Of a DNA stretch of 64,000 bases, positions 1 to 12,000 are shown one piece after another (position 1 is the stretch's first letter; each line of letters opens with the position of its first letter). Source of the stretch: Echria macrotheca (taxonomy: Eukaryota > Ascomycota > Sordariomycetes > Sordariales > Schizotheciaceae). Location: the NCBI GenBank assembly GCA_030411725.1, contig MU839841.1, forward strand, positions 434,001 through 498,000, given 5' to 3'. Position numbers and translations under genes: made by a program. The notes below the pieces were generated by a model. It was not told the DNA's origin. It saw nothing but the letters and a program-made list of their open reading frames with translations, and did no database searches.

Positions 1-139
1 GTCCCAGGTAACGGGGGACGCGGGGACTGATCTGATAGGGAGAGGACTAGGCTGTTACGCAACAGTACCGCAGTCCCCGCCCGGTGCGACGGCTTATCAC
101 TTCCAGAGGAGGGGTTGAGGGCCACGATAACGCCATAAG

Positions 140-1804
140 ATGTCCCTCGTGTTCCTTCCTCGCGGCCTGGCCTCTGTCTTCCTCTCACGACGTCCTGTCC
201 ACGCCGGAATCCATCGTTGTTTCTCATCTACTTCGCCTCATCAGCACATCCGGTCCACCATGGAGGTCGAGCTAACTGCGCCCAACGGCCGGAAATGGAC
301 CCAGCCCTTGGGTCTGTTTATCAACAACGAGTTTGTCGAGAGCAGCGGGGCCCAGAAGATCACGTCCATCAACCCGACGTATGTTTCTCAGCCATTGCTC
401 ACTGCGTGCCAGGACCCATGCTGACTGCTGTCAAGAACCGAGGAGGAGATATGCGCAGTCCATGCCGCCACGGCTGATGATGTCGACCGGGCTGTTAGCG
501 CCGCCCGCAAGGCCTTCAAAGACCCGTCTTGGAAGTCCCTCTCCGGCACCGAGAGGGGAGCCCTGATGCTGAAGTTGGCTGATCTCGTGTCGCAAAATGC
601 AGAGACGCTAGCCACTATCGAGACGCTTGATAATGGCAAGCCTTACACAGTGGCGCTTACTGAGAACGTCCCCGAGGTCGTCAACGTCCTCAAGTACTAT
701 GCCGGCTATGCAGACAAGAACTTTGGCCAGGTTATCGATGTCGGCCCATCCAAGTTGGCCTACACGATCAAGGAACCCCTGGGAGTGTGCGGCCAGATTA
801 TCCCGTGGAACTACCCCTTGGATATGGCCGCCTGGAAGCTGGGACCTGCTCTGTGCTGTGGAAACACGATTGTGCTCAAGCTCGCCGAGCAGACGCCACT
901 GTCGATGCTGTACGTCGCGAAGCTAATCAAGGAGGCCGGTTTCCCCCCTGGCGTTGTCAACGTTATCAACGGGTACGGCAGGGAGGCGGGTGCGGCTCTT
1001 GTCCAGCACCCCGGGGTGGACAAGATTGCGTTTACCGGCAGCACCGCTACCGGAAAGGAGATTATGAAGATGGCATCGGGGACGATGAAGAACATCACAC
1101 TCGAGACGGGAGGCAAATCACCTCTCATTGTCTTTGACGACGCAGATCTGGACCTGGCCGCGACCTGGTCGCATATCGGCATCATGAGCAACCAGGGCCA
1201 GATCTGCACGGCGACGTCGCGGATTCTGGTCCAGGAAGGCATCTACGACGCCTTTGTCGAGAAGTTCAAGGCAAAGGTGAAGGAGCTCTCGGTTGTTGGA
1301 GACCCGTTCGAAGAGTCAACCTTCCAGGGCCCTCAGGTTACCAAGGCACAGTATGAGCGTGTGCTTGGCTTCATCGACTCGGGCAAGGAGGAAGGCGCAA
1401 CCATCGCGCTGGGTGGTGAGCCAGCTCCGCAAAATGGCAAGGGCTTCTATATCGCCCCGACCATCTTCACCAACGTCAAGCCGAGCATGAAGATTTTCCG
1501 GGAAGAAATATTCGGCCCCTGCGTCGCGCTGGTGTCGTTCAAGACGGAAGAGGATGCTCTGCAGCTGGCCAACGACACGACGTATGGTCTCGGCGCCGCT
1601 CTGTTCACCAAGGACCTGGTACGGGCACACCGCGTGGCGCGCGAGATCGAGGCCGGAATGGTGTGGGTCAACAGCAGCAACGATTCCGACTTTAGGATTC
1701 CGTTTGGCGGCGTCAAGCAGTCGGGTATCGGCCGGGAGCTGGGCGAGGCTGGTCTGCAGGCGTATTGTAACATCAAGGCCGTCCATGTCAACATGACGGC
1801 GTGA
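140..1804 (+). CDS. aldehyde dehydrogenase (NAD(P)+), mitochondrial and/or cytosolic
   Basis: Oxidises aldehydes such as acetaldehyde to carboxylic acids. Exons are 140-378 and 436-1804; the 57-nt intron has GTATGT, a CTGAC branch site and AAG, and it restores the frame into the EEEICAV region. The product is 535 residues. The Rossmann and catalytic domains are complete: the oxyanion Asn is at about 205 (PWNYP), the general base Glu at about 303 (LETGGKSP) and the catalytic Cys at about 337 (GQICTATSR). From the second ATG at 260 the protein is 495 residues, the usual length for the family. The extra 40 residues are rich in Arg, Ser and Leu with almost no acid, like a mitochondrial presequence. 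The ATG at 260 sits in a strong context (CCACCATGG), so both forms may be made. The family is certain; which start dominates is not. It reads in the same direction as sec12, with 567 bases between them. Confidence 0.95.
379..435 (+). other. intron of the aldehyde dehydrogenase gene
   Basis: GTATGT donor, CTGAC branch site and AAG acceptor. Removing it joins the N-terminal LFINNEFVESS segment to the rest of the enzyme in frame; without it the frame stops at 424. Confidence 0.85.
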
Positions 1805-2371
1805 TTCTTGTATTAGCAACACTGTGTAATCCCAAGTCTAGTTAGTTGATGTTCAGCATGTTGGGTACCTTTAGCTTTTGTATAAGGGCTTACGATCCCT
1901 AATCAAACCGAAAATTGGCTCTACGGATAAAACTTAGCCTCACCTGATTTTAGGCATCGAGTTTTATTATATTATCTTTTTGATCGTGCATAGACTCTGA
2001 TCAGTCGCTACCAATCCATGCGTCATTGGCCATGCGTTCCACAGCCGTGGGGTGGAACACCTTGATGATCCCCCACCATTTGGCGGACAGGGCCGGGTTA
2101 CACCAAGCCCGAACCGGGTTCGGAGGAAGCCGCTGCCAAGCGAAAATGTCGACAGAAGATCTGGCCCCAGCGCCGCCATCGTCATCAAAGCCCGCTAGCG
2201 ACGCCAAACGTGTCCGCACACAAACATGGTTTCGATTGCGAACTCACGGCCCCGATAGCTCCTCTTGTTCCAGCGCAGCCTCCGCTCGTTGAAACAGTTT
2301 GAGCATTTAACCTACGCAGACCTACGCACACGAACATCTCGCGGGACAAGGCGCGGTCGAAACGGGCCAGC
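1805..2371. other. intergenic, ALDH 3' end and sec12 promoter
   Basis: Contains the ALDH 3' UTR and an AT-rich stretch at about 1890-1985, then GC-richer sequence leading to the Sec12 start. Short open frames here have no gene-like composition. No RNA gene was seen. Confidence 0.6.
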
Positions 2372-4141
2372 ATGGCGCCTTTGCTGCAAACTGCCTCCCA
2401 ACAGCTTTCATACCCCCTCTACGCATGCGATTTCGACCCGCAAGATGCGAACCGGCTAGTCGTTGGCGGCGGCGGCGGGCCAGGCAGGAGCGGCGTCTCA
2501 AACCAGATCAGTGTGCTCGACGTGTCGCACCAAGACTCGATCCAGGTCGTGTCTGAGCTCAAGCTCAGTTCCGACGAGGACAGCGTCACGACCCTCGCCG
2601 TCGGCCCGCGCAGGAGGAACTCGATCCTTGTCTTCGCCGGCATCAACTCGAGCCCGGCCGAGGTTGCGAAAGGCAAGAACGAGCACTTCCGCGTCTTCGC
2701 CGTCGACCAGCCCTCCAAGTCCAAGACAACCCCCAGCATCACCAAGCTCTCGCAGGCCACTCTCTTTGCGTCAAAGGATACCGACACCTACCAAAGACTG
2801 CTGCGAATATCGCCTTGGTTCCCCGACAAGCCGCAGATTGGTGCGGTCGCCACCAGGTTCGCCAAGACTGACGAGATCGCCGTCTTCGATGTACCGACAA
2901 CCGGGACCGCGCCGAAGCTACGGGGTACCCTAGAGCTTCCCAAGGAGGCCACGGACATGGATATCATTCAGACGGGGGATAGCGAGTACCAACTGGTATA
3001 TTGCGACGATTACGAGATCTACACGATGCAGATCGGGAAGAAGACGAGTGACGGGCCACGATGTGTTTTCACCGTCCCGCACGACGAGTCGCCCCGCCCC
3101 TCGTTCCGCTCACTGCGCTATCTGACGCCCACTTTTGTCCTCGCTACTGCGAACATCCCCAAGAGCGGCGGCGTCGTTCTGCAGGGTTTCCGGCTGCCCA
3201 AACCCGAGCAAGGAACCGACGCCAAGGCACGTCTCGCCATCTCGGCCAAGCTGCCCAAGACCGTCACCATGGCCACGGGCATGGCGGTACGCAACCTCAG
3301 CCCACCCAGTCTGCCGACGGCCAAGTACGGTGACTCGGAATTTGTCATCGCTGTGGCCGGGCAGGATAGGTCGGTGACGATCTATAAGGTCGATCACCTG
3401 AGCGTCGGCGAGGTCGAGCTGCTGGCCAACCTGCATCCCGTCACCACGCTCCGAGACGTCCACGCGGGCCCGATTTCGGGGTTGGCCTTCTCGCACTTTG
3501 TCCCGCCCAAGACGCCCACCATGCGCCAGCTGCACGTCAAGCTGGCCTCGATCGGGTCCATGGGCAACTCGTGCGTTGTGCACTCGCTCCCGCTCAAGCG
3601 GCTGGTCGACAAGACGGCGACGGCAGGAAATCGGAGGTCCGGCCCGCCGCGTATGCCGCGCTACGTGCTCGCACTCAAGAGCCACGGCCCGTCGCCGCGG
3701 GGGTTGATCTTTGTGCTGACGCTCATGGTTGCCTTCTTGGCTATCATCGGGCAGACGTACCTCGAGCTCCGCGGCGCTAGTCCGAATATTCTTGGCGCGC
3801 GCCGGATCTTGCCGCAGAGCTGGCAGGGCCCGCTCCCGCAGGTTCGCCCGCCAGGGTTTTTGGCCGAGTACCTGGCGGAGAAGCAACTCGGCGTGGATGA
3901 CAAGGTTGTCGTGCTGGATGTGGATGAAGGGGATAATAAGATCCGTGTAGATGCACATGACGAGGGTGAGCACGGGCCGGCTGTCGAGTGGCATGACTTG
4001 CCGGAGAAGCAGAAGGCTGCCTGGAAGGATAAGCTCAAGAAGGCGGGACATTGGGGCGAGGAACTGGGGGAGAATGTGTTTAAGGGGGTGTTGTTTGGGG
4101 AGATTGGTGGGTTGGTTGGGCAGGTCGTACGGGAGCTGTGA
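2372..4141 (+). CDS. sec12: Sec12-like guanine nucleotide exchange factor, ER membrane
   Basis: Sec12 is the ER membrane protein that loads Sar1 with GTP and so starts COPII coat assembly. The 589-residue single-exon product starts with a beta-propeller strand (YACDFDP) and a glycine-rich loop at about residues 29-45, which matches the catalytic K-loop position of Sec12. WD40-like blades follow up to about residue 420, for example LAFSHFVPP and LASIGSMGNS. One strongly hydrophobic segment lies at about 444-466 (GLIFVLTLMVAFLAIIG), and a short, acidic luminal tail ends the protein. A cytosolic propeller, one membrane anchor and a lumenal tail is the Sec12/PREB layout. The start ATG has a good context (cagcATGG) and directly precedes the first propeller strand. 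A different WD40 membrane protein is less likely. Confidence 0.88.
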   Translation: MAPLLQTASQQLSYPLYACDFDPQDANRLVVGGGGGPGRSGVSNQISVLDVSHQDSIQVVSELKLSSDEDSVTTLAVGPRRRNSILVFAGINSSPAEVAKGKNEHFRVFAVDQPSKSKTTPSITKLSQATLFASKDTDTYQRLLRISPWFPDKPQIGAVATRFAKTDEIAVFDVPTTGTAPKLRGTLELPKEATDMDIIQTGDSEYQLVYCDDYEIYTMQIGKKTSDGPRCVFTVPHDESPRPSFRSLRYLTPTFVLATANIPKSGGVVLQGFRLPKPEQGTDAKARLAISAKLPKTVTMATGMAVRNLSPPSLPTAKYGDSEFVIAVAGQDRSVTIYKVDHLSVGEVELLANLHPVTTLRDVHAGPISGLAFSHFVPPKTPTMRQLHVKLASIGSMGNSCVVHSLPLKRLVDKTATAGNRRSGPPRMPRYVLALKSHGPSPRGLIFVLTLMVAFLAIIGQTYLELRGASPNILGARRILPQSWQGPLPQVRPPGFLAEYLAEKQLGVDDKVVVLDVDEGDNKIRVDAHDEGEHGPAVEWHDLPEKQKAAWKDKLKKAGHWGEELGENVFKGVLFGEIGGLVGQVVREL

Positions 4142-4774
4142 TGATGTTGATGTATGAGTTGGGGGTAATTTACGATTAGCACTATATACGTAATGGCTCA
4201 TATCTATGGGTGATCTGTAAAATACTTTGGTGGTACTCTCGTAATGATATGTGCGGGGTTAGCTTGTCATTGGTGGGATGAGATAGAGTATTGTGAGCGC
4301 TGAGGTAGGAGTAGTAAGTGGCGCCGTACTCTTATGATCCGTGGCTATTATATCACGGCTACAGCCACTTCATGCTGTTCTTCTCCCAAGAACCGAGACA
4401 GCCTACTTGTTGCCTCTAATCCAAGTTCTACTTTCTCCTGACAGGTAGCACGAGTCTAAGAAAGTTGGTGCATTAAACTAGGTATACCAAGACAGACAGG
4501 AGTAAGTAGGTAGCTAGCATCCGAATCCAGCCCGCCATATACCTACGGACCAAGTCAAACAACACAACTCCACATAGCCACCCACCCAGCCCATTTTTTG
4601 TCGTTACCCCGACCGATACGCAAAAGAAACCAGATTTTCCCAGATCAGACACACTCAAACCAAGACCCAAGACACCTCTCTATCTTTTATATCCCATAAC
4701 CCATAACATAAGACAGGAAACAAAAAAAACTCCCCCACACGCATAACAACAACAAGGGAAAAGGGGAAAGGGGC
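4142..4774. other. convergent intergenic region
   Basis: 3' regions of sec12 (plus) and of the GPI-type protein (minus). AT-rich in the middle, with A-rich runs around 4725-4760. No gene seen. Confidence 0.6.
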
Positions 4775-5669
4775 TCAAAGCATAACCCCAACCCCAACCG
4801 CCATAGCAACCACCCAAACCACCAACGCAACAGAGCCGCACCCCCCATCACTTTGTCTCGATGCCGCATTCGCCGACCCGCTCGCCGTCGGACTCACCCC
4901 GCCAGCGAGCAACATCTCCGCCCCGGCCGTGATGGTCACGGGCGCGAAGCCGAACCGGTCCCCGCTCGTCCACGTGTAGCTGTACGTCGAGAAGGTGCCG
5001 TTCCACGCCGTCTCCTTGGTGTACCAGGCGCTGCCGACGTGCGTCAAGTTGCAGATGGCCGAGGCGGTGCCGTTTAGGGAGCACCTATTTACTCTTTCGT
5101 CCCTGTCAGTATATATTTTTTCAGAGTTGAGATAGATGGGGTAAGTACAATGTGTGGTCTGGTCCGAATCGAGTACCAGTAAACATGAACGTCGCGGGGC
5201 CCTGGGTGATGGTGCTCGGCGCGCCGGTCGTGCTGTTCCCCTTGCCTAGTTTTCGGGTCGATGCGAGCGTGGGGATGCCCGTGGTCACGTTGTCGGTGCG
5301 CGTGTGGGCCGGCGGCGGGCGCTGGTCCGCGCGGGTCGTGGTGATCACGAAGGTGGTTAGGTTGGAGGCGATGCCGAGGACCGAGCCGGAGTCGCGGTGG
5401 AGCATGGTGTAGGGGAGGCCTTCGTAGGAGCGCTCGTCTATGAAGAAGACCTGGACGACTTGGGTAAGAGCCGTGGTTGTGGCGGATGTGGAGGATGTTG
5501 AGGTGCTGGCCGTGGTGGTGACGCTGTCCGTCGTGGTGGTCGTCGTCGATTCTTCTGTCACCGGGTCGAACTGGGCTGTTGCGGGCGAGCTGAAGATGAA
5601 GGTTATGGCGAAGACCAGCAGCGCCAGGGTCCGGGCCCGAAGGGCGACGAGGAGAAAGGAGGACGCCAT
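4775..5669 (-). CDS. secreted Thr/Ser-rich protein, probably GPI-anchored
   Basis: Exons read 5669-5149 and 5084-4775, giving 276 residues. The ATG at 5669 was chosen because it opens a clear signal peptide (a basic start, then ALLVFAITFIFSS and ATAQ). A Thr/Ser-rich stretch follows (about residues 40-70), typical of O-mannosylated wall proteins. A more ordered part has several N-x-S/T sequons (NLTT, NVTT, NSTT, NGT). The C-terminus ends in a small-residue region and a hydrophobic tail (VALVVWVVAMAVGVGVML) with no charged residue after it, as in a GPI attachment signal. The intron is 5148-5085, with a weak donor (GTACTT) and a TAG acceptor; it joins HTL to CSLNGT in frame. It probably sits in the plasma membrane or cell wall. 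No enzymatic domain is recognised. Confidence 0.75.
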
Positions 5670-7903
5670 TTTTTGGGGGGGAAACAGATCTGGCCTTGTC
5701 AACCGTGATAGCTAATGTTTTTTTGTTCGTGCTGGTCTTGCCAGGCTCGTGAAAACGGAGTAGACGCAAAATAAACGAACGAACGGACTGGTCAAGTCCA
5801 GGCTGCCAGCGAGGGAAGAAGGAAGAAACGAATGAAGGTTCAGATTTCGCAGTCTCGGTGCTACATCTGAAGAAATCTCAAAGGTTGTAAACTCCAGGTT
5901 TCTTTTTCCTCTCCCACAATCCTACATTTTCCTGTCATGTGTTTGTTCAACTTTCTCCTCCATGTGTTCTTTTTGCCGGCCGGTTCCAAGTTTAAAGGTG
6001 GACGACTGACGACAACACCTATTTCAGGGCATCGGTGGTGCCTTGCGTGCCTGCCAAAAAACCGCAGCGGCATAACGACGGCGCCTCCGCACATATTCTC
6101 TTCTTTTTTTGATGGCCGGGAGCGGGAAGGGCGCATCCCCAGAGCGAAAAAGCGGAGGTTCATCGCCAGCCGTGGAGTTTAGCCGCGACCCATCCATATC
6201 CTCCAAGCCCATCCAAGCATGGCTTTTAGTGATAGAACATGGCCAATTCGTAATAATTGTGGCTTTTTCTCTCCCCTCATCGTTCCACGAGTCGCCGGTT
6301 CGGCCCCGTCCTGGGATCGTTGTCCATGTCTGCGCGTCCTTTGGATGGAAAATGTCATGGGGGGCCACTTGGACTCCTAGATGGACATGGACCTTCTCGA
6401 ATTGGGTTTGACGACTTAGGTCTATACCGCAGGAAAAAGAGAGATGTAAGGATGCCAAGACGACTTGTCTCTGGCTGTACCGGCTGCGTGGTTAACTGGC
6501 GCCTCGCCGCTTGGCGACACTCGGCAGTCGCCCGGGCTCGAATGGGAGAGAGAGGAAACATGAAGATGTTTTCTGGCAGTTCACCTTCCTTGAAGGTTTA
6601 ATAAGCCTAGGCATTGTCACAGGTGTGCGACTGGCCAGTGATGATGCATCGTAAAAAGCGGGGAGAAGGACAGAGTGTCGAAGGTTTTCTGATCCGACCA
6701 TCACTCACAGAGGAAGAAAAGGGGGTCTGAGAGACCGTCTTGAGCAACGCCTTGATGGACACGCGACAAATGGTCAGGTCGCCATCTTTTAACGCCGCCG
6801 ACAGCAAAGACTCGCTCAGAATCAGTCCGTCGGACCCCTATTTTGTCCGTCATCAATAAGCCGCTGCCACTATCCGCCAGTGCAACCAGCAAATCTCGCG
6901 TGGTTGTACTCGTCCCATTCCCGCGCTTACGGTAGAGTAACACTCAGCCCACCGCAGAGTTGTCGAGTCCTGCGAAGACGACAAAGAAAGAACACGCACT
7001 CGCAGAATGACGGGATTTACATGATGGGCGCCTTCCAATTTCGGGAGTTTGGACCGTAGTCCCCACCAACCCCACCCCCTCTTTCTCAACGGCAATGACC
7101 GACTTGACCAATGAGAGACCTCAGATTGGCTCTACACAAACACCGAGTCCAATCCACTCAGCCAGAAGAGGGAGAGAGAGACAAGTCGAGGCAGCCAACC
7201 GCTTCGTGCAACATTCAGGGACCAACAGCCAAGGAATATGCAAACACCCGGACGGCACACACACGGGTTCCAGAGAAACCAAACCGCTCGGCGCAACCAT
7301 GAACAAAAAAAACAGATTTTGAAACACAGTGTAACCCGGGAACAGGCCGATCTCGACCCGAACGAGGCAGATTCCATATGTACCCCTTTTCCGGGCCACG
7401 ACGATCCCAGTTTCTTGATTTTTGTAGGTAACACGCGCAAACCTTCTCAATTCCCGGATGTCTCAATGTCTCTCTCTCTCCCTATCTCTCGGTCTTGTTG
7501 AGAATGAATGAGGATCTCGTTTCGAAACAGAAGTGAGAGTGTGGACCAATGAAATGGATCGGTGGAGGGAGAAACGGATAGAGAGGGTGTCCACGTTGTG
7601 GGGTATCTGCCGAGACCGCTACACACACTTAGTTACACTCCAACTCCACGAGGAATACTACCCCCTGGGAAATGAGCACAGGAACGACACAGCCATCATC
7701 CTCCCATGTGTTTTCATCTCTCGCACCACTTTATTTTCCACGGCGTAGGTAGGGATCTAGATAGGCATCCACCTGGGTAGTCAGGAGATAATCAATTCCG
7801 ACAAACGTCTCCCACGGGGCATAACCTCAGGGGATTTCAGTCTCCCCCTTTTCATATACAGCCAATACGGGATGAAGAGTGAAGATTGCATTTTCACGTA
7901 TTT

Positions 7904-7948
<45 letters not shown>

Positions 7949-8269
7949 AGCACATATCAAGTATTCAGGTTCAGTGGTTTGAGTTGATGTTTTAAAAAAA
8001 GACGCTCATGATCGGCCTTGTTCCGATGCGCAATGTCATCATGAGACGCCAAAAAAATAGCAATTAGAAGATTAAGTACAATTGATGTGTGGTATCTGTC
8101 ATGGCCAAAAGCAGCTTTATGCTAGACATCCCGAACAAAAGCCACCCCCTTCCTTTCCCTCCATTCCCATAAGTTTTTAGGTCGTCAAAAACAATGCCCA
8201 TAAGCCGTCCAGGCTTTGTTGTAAAATAATGCAAAAAGAAACTCCAAAAAGATTTTCTGTCAGAGAACT
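5670..8269. other. 2.6 kb gene-free region
   Basis: Between two minus-strand wall-protein genes. It should hold the promoter of the gene ending at 4775 and the 3' UTR of the gene ending at 8270. Its open frames are short, lack domains and overlap on opposite strands. Apart from a CA microsatellite at 7909-7944 I see no structure. Confidence 0.6.
7909..7944. repeat. (CA)18 microsatellite
   Basis: Uninterrupted CA dinucleotide run of 36 bases. Confidence 0.98.
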
Positions 8270-8974
8270 TTAAGCAAGGATGACGGCGGCGAGGCCGGCG
8301 GCAGCGGCCAGGACCATGGAGCCGCCGAGCGAGGCAGCACCGGCGGTGACGGTGGACGGGGGAGGCTTGGGGATGGTGCCGTTGGTCTTGGGCCAGCCGG
8401 CCGAGGGGACGGCGGGCACGGTCGGGCACGGCACGGCAACGGTCTCATAGATGACGGTCGGGATGACGGTGGTGATGGCGGTCGAGATGGTCTTGACGGA
8501 GTAGGTAGGGCAGGCGGGGGCGACCGAGGTCAGGGACTGGGACGGCCACGGGATGCTGCTGCCGCCGCCGGCGCTCTTGGAGGGCCACGAGCCCCACGAG
8601 GCCGTGGCGTTCTTGGAGGGCCAGGGGCCGCCGTGGCCGCCGGTGGGCGTGGCGGTGGCCTCGGAGACGGGGCAGACGGTGGTGGAGACGGGGATGGTCT
8701 CGGTGACGACCGTGACCTTGTCGAGGGGGCAGTGGGTCACGGTGTCGGGGCAGGCAGACACGGTGTAGGTGGTGGTGCTGTACACGGTCGAGGTCGTCCA
8801 GGGCACGACGGTGCTCGAGACCACGGTCGAGTCGGCCGGGCAGTTGGTGACGGTCGGGCCGCACGAGGTGACGGTGACATAGTTGGTCGAGTAGATGGTC
8901 TTGTCGGCATCCTCGGACCAGGTGGCGGCAGCCAGGGCGGCGCCGGCAACAACGGTGGCAGCAGCGAAACGCAT
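8270..8974 (-). CDS. GPI-anchored Thr/Ser/Val-rich cell-wall protein (CCG-6-like)
   Basis: A single-exon product of 234 residues. It opens with a signal peptide ([18 protein letters not shown]). It carries repeated short modules of the type TVTxC(G/P)xTVTxCP (about residues 33-45, 73-85 and 95-102), with cysteines evenly spaced in a Thr/Val-rich background. A Pro/Ser/Trp linker has repeated PWPS/SWPS motifs, and the C-terminus is hydrophobic and alanine-rich ([18 protein letters not shown]), as in a GPI signal. Such TVTxC-repeat proteins are abundant, structural, O-glycosylated wall components in Sordariomycetes; resemblance to the clock-controlled CCG-6 of Neurospora is from memory, not a search. 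A TATA-like box lies upstream. Likely role: wall surface protein; no enzyme activity is expected. Confidence 0.82.
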   Translation of the reverse strand: MRFAAATVVAGAALAAATWSEDADKTIYSTNYVTVTSCGPTVTNCPADSTVVSSTVVPWTTSTVYSTTTYTVSACPDTVTHCPLDKVTVVTETIPVSTTVCPVSEATATPTGGHGGPWPSKNATASWGSWPSKSAGGGSSIPWPSQSLTSVAPACPTYSVKTISTAITTVIPTVIYETVAVPCPTVPAVPSAGWPKTNGTIPKPPPSTVTAGAASLGGSMVLAAAAGLAAVILA

Positions 8975-9013
8975 CTTGACGACTGGAAGAATCTGATTCG
9001 TACGAAGCGAAAA

Positions 9014-9026
9014 AGGGGTATATAGG
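9014..9026 (-). promoter_or_regulatory. TATA-like box of the 8270-8974 gene
   Basis: On the minus strand this reads CCTATATACCCC, about 45 bases before the ATG. That suits a highly expressed gene with a short leader. Confidence 0.45.
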
Positions 9027-12000
9027 TTTGTTGATAGGTTGGTAAAAGAGTGACTGAAGCTGGAAGCTTAGAGAGTTGGTTGAAAGAATGGACGACCGAA
9101 GTCAAGAGCTGAGTACTCAGGAGCTGGATTGGCTTTGTGGGCTGGAGAGAAAAAGAAGAGACCGGCTGCCGGAGTGCGAGGCGGCCATTGTTAAATATGT
9201 GTCGGACGCCGGGACACCCTCGCGTCGTCCAGAGCAGATCCGCACAGCCAGACGGGAAATTACCGCCATCGCCGTTGCTGTTCGGCGATGCTACGGCCCA
9301 CCCGTCGTTGGACTCGTTGGCAGGGAGTTCAGGGTCCCCGACAGGGGTAGCCGACCATGTCCATTTCCGGGTTGGCGGAGCATTGAGGATGGAGTGGACG
9401 ACGTTTGCACTGTCAGAGGGGCGGCTCACCGTGGACTGCTAAATTGCGCTGCATCTGCGGCCGCTGATTTGCCCGCGACGCAAACTACACCTGACTCCGG
9501 GGCTGCCAATCTCGTCTGCGATAGTACCTCTTCTCCGCCTGCCCAAAGATGCACCGACAGGTTGCACCCGGAAAAGGGGCCACACTGGAGCGAGGGGCCA
9601 TCTTCATATCAAGTGGACACGCTCGAGATTCGCCGTGGAGACGACTGGATCCCGTTGCCCTGGGGTAATCTGCACCCACTTTAGCACCAGCGCCAACCCG
9701 AGTCTCGTGGACACGCTGACCGTCCTTCGAGCGCGAATGCGAATGAATTCGGACGACCAGGTCCAGATCTCGAAATGCAGGCATTTGCCAGTCGAGCGGC
9801 AGCTGCATGGTCGTCCATCGCGAACATGGGACGTGGTAAGCTTGGCTGTGCGCCACAAAGATAGACGTGCAGCAGATCGACACTATGCCGGGAAAAGTGC
9901 TTTTTTTGCAGCCACTGACGAGATGGTGGCTGTTCATCGCAAGACCCGGTAAGCGTGCATCACGCACGAAGCTTTTCCTGTCCCTTTTTCGACTACTGTG
10001 TAGGATTCGGAACTATCGAAGAGACCCCGTTTTTCGTCTCGCAACCATTTGCGCCGTCTGTTTGCCAACCAAACTTGCATGCGGGTCAAAAATCCGTCGG
10101 GAGGTCTTTGCTGTTGCAGTCGGTCGGGCCTGTGGGAATGGAGAGGGGTTTGCCTGAATCTTCGGCCCACGTTTGATTGCGCTACGACGGCGCTAATGCA
10201 GGTACGAAGACCACTGGCTGGCAACGCCACTGGATGCTCGTTGACGAAACACAAGCGAGATCAGTTGCCTTTGACAATCGCCGTGATCCTCATCTCGCTG
10301 CCCACTCATTCCTCGAGACTGCGGAGAACAGCATCCGTCCTTCCTCTCCACTTCTAGAAGCCTGTTTGTTTCCAACCACGGGCGGGCCGTCTATCATCTT
10401 GGCCGCCGGCCTCCTTGTTTTTGCAGCAAAACCCTTCCTACCAATGGGGAAGGAGGCATGTGTCTCTCCGCCATCATGATGAGCCCAGAGTTGTCTTCTC
10501 CTTTCCAGGCTGTTAGACGTCTCCACGAGCTCGCCGGAACCAAGTCTTCGGCCCGCAACGCTGGCGCCAAGCGGGACGAGACGCCTTGAAGCTACATCGC
10601 CCCCCCAAAGGTAACTCACATGCAACTCCACAGCTGTCAACTATCATCAGATGCCGTCGCATTCAATAAATAGTCCTTATTTCGCCAGTGCGAAGCGCCA
10701 GTACGAAGCATCGAATTGCTTTGTGGACCAACTTCCCGATTCGAGGGGACCAGCCCCGTGCGCCAGACATGGACCGTGGGTTGGTTCGATCTCGGCATTT
10801 GAGTCTCGGATCGCTGGGTGCCAGGGTTCGAAGGCGTCGGTCGGTAGGGGGGTTGCTCTCGATGAATTTCTTTTTTCTCTTTTCGATGCTTCTTCGCATC
10901 ATCTCTTCGAGCGACGGCGATGAGCTTCAACAACAGCGGTCGGCGATTTACGGAACGTTAGCCGTTGGGAACGGCACGGCTCAATGAACCCTGCCAAGAC
11001 GGCCGAACCGACGAGCTGGTTGCGCTGCAAACGAAACGAGTTGGCAAACAGGATCCCCGAGGACACGGCGGTCGAACAAACTGATGATGAGTTGGCAAGC
11101 CTCGGCATCCTTCTTCATCGCGCTTTATCCTTCCGCTATTGTTTTGGGGGCCATTTGCGCAGACTTTTCAAGCGACAAGTCCTGCCGCGCCGATGGCGGT
11201 TGTTTTGGGCGTTTCTTTTCGTTTGCATTGGTCGGGATTCGGGCGGTGAACCTGCGAGGAACTTGTGTCCGTATTCCTTCGAGCGCAAAGCCCCTCGGCT
11301 CATCCTCACTCGTTCTTGTTCTCATGGGTCTCGATGACCGAATTTTCTATTCGCGAAGGCTCGAATCGATCATGCGGGCATCGTCCTGTCTAGTCCGTGT
11401 GCGATTCGTCCTGGATCACCGAAACACGGTGGTTTGGACGGGCGCGACGCCTGACACATGGGACTATGCATATGGGAGGATGCGGGGCTCGCTGCAGGAG
11501 GGAGGCTGAGGGCATCGCGTAGTTCAGCGGCCTGTCTCTCGCACGTTCACTGGAGCCAGGAATGCATGCGGCAATGACGACGAAGTCTTGCAGCCGCAAA
11601 GGCGCCATTTGCAGTGCAAGGCGGTCGGATAGGCTGATGATGATCCCCCGCACCTGATAAGAGATTTCAGATCGGTTTGCCTGCTCGACCAGTAACCCCT
11701 CACCAAGCACCCCCCACGGGAGGAACCGACGGCCCAGAGGCAACACTGCCTCAATCTAGCACCAGGCTCGTCGCCAATGTTGACGATAGCTGCTCCGCTT
11801 GCTAGGGAAACCTTCCAAGGCAAATGACGTCGGGAACGGAGACCTGAAACCGGGAGGCGTGCGTTGGACGGTGGACCGAGAAGCGGCAAGGCGACAGACA
11901 TCGCAACAGATCAGCGACACGAGACCGACGAACACGACGAGGACGACAGCGGGTGCTATTTCGGGAGGAATTTAGGACACGACTCCCATCTGTCCTCATG

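Noticed and set aside
9076..9684. A 202-codon plus-strand open frame upstream of the TVTxC wall-protein gene
   Set aside because: Begins about 100 bases upstream of that gene's start codon on the opposite strand, has no domain, signal peptide or sensible composition, and lies in a promoter.
10800..10840. GGTTCGAA resembling a tRNA B box
   Set aside because: No A box at the right distance and no cloverleaf stems around it.
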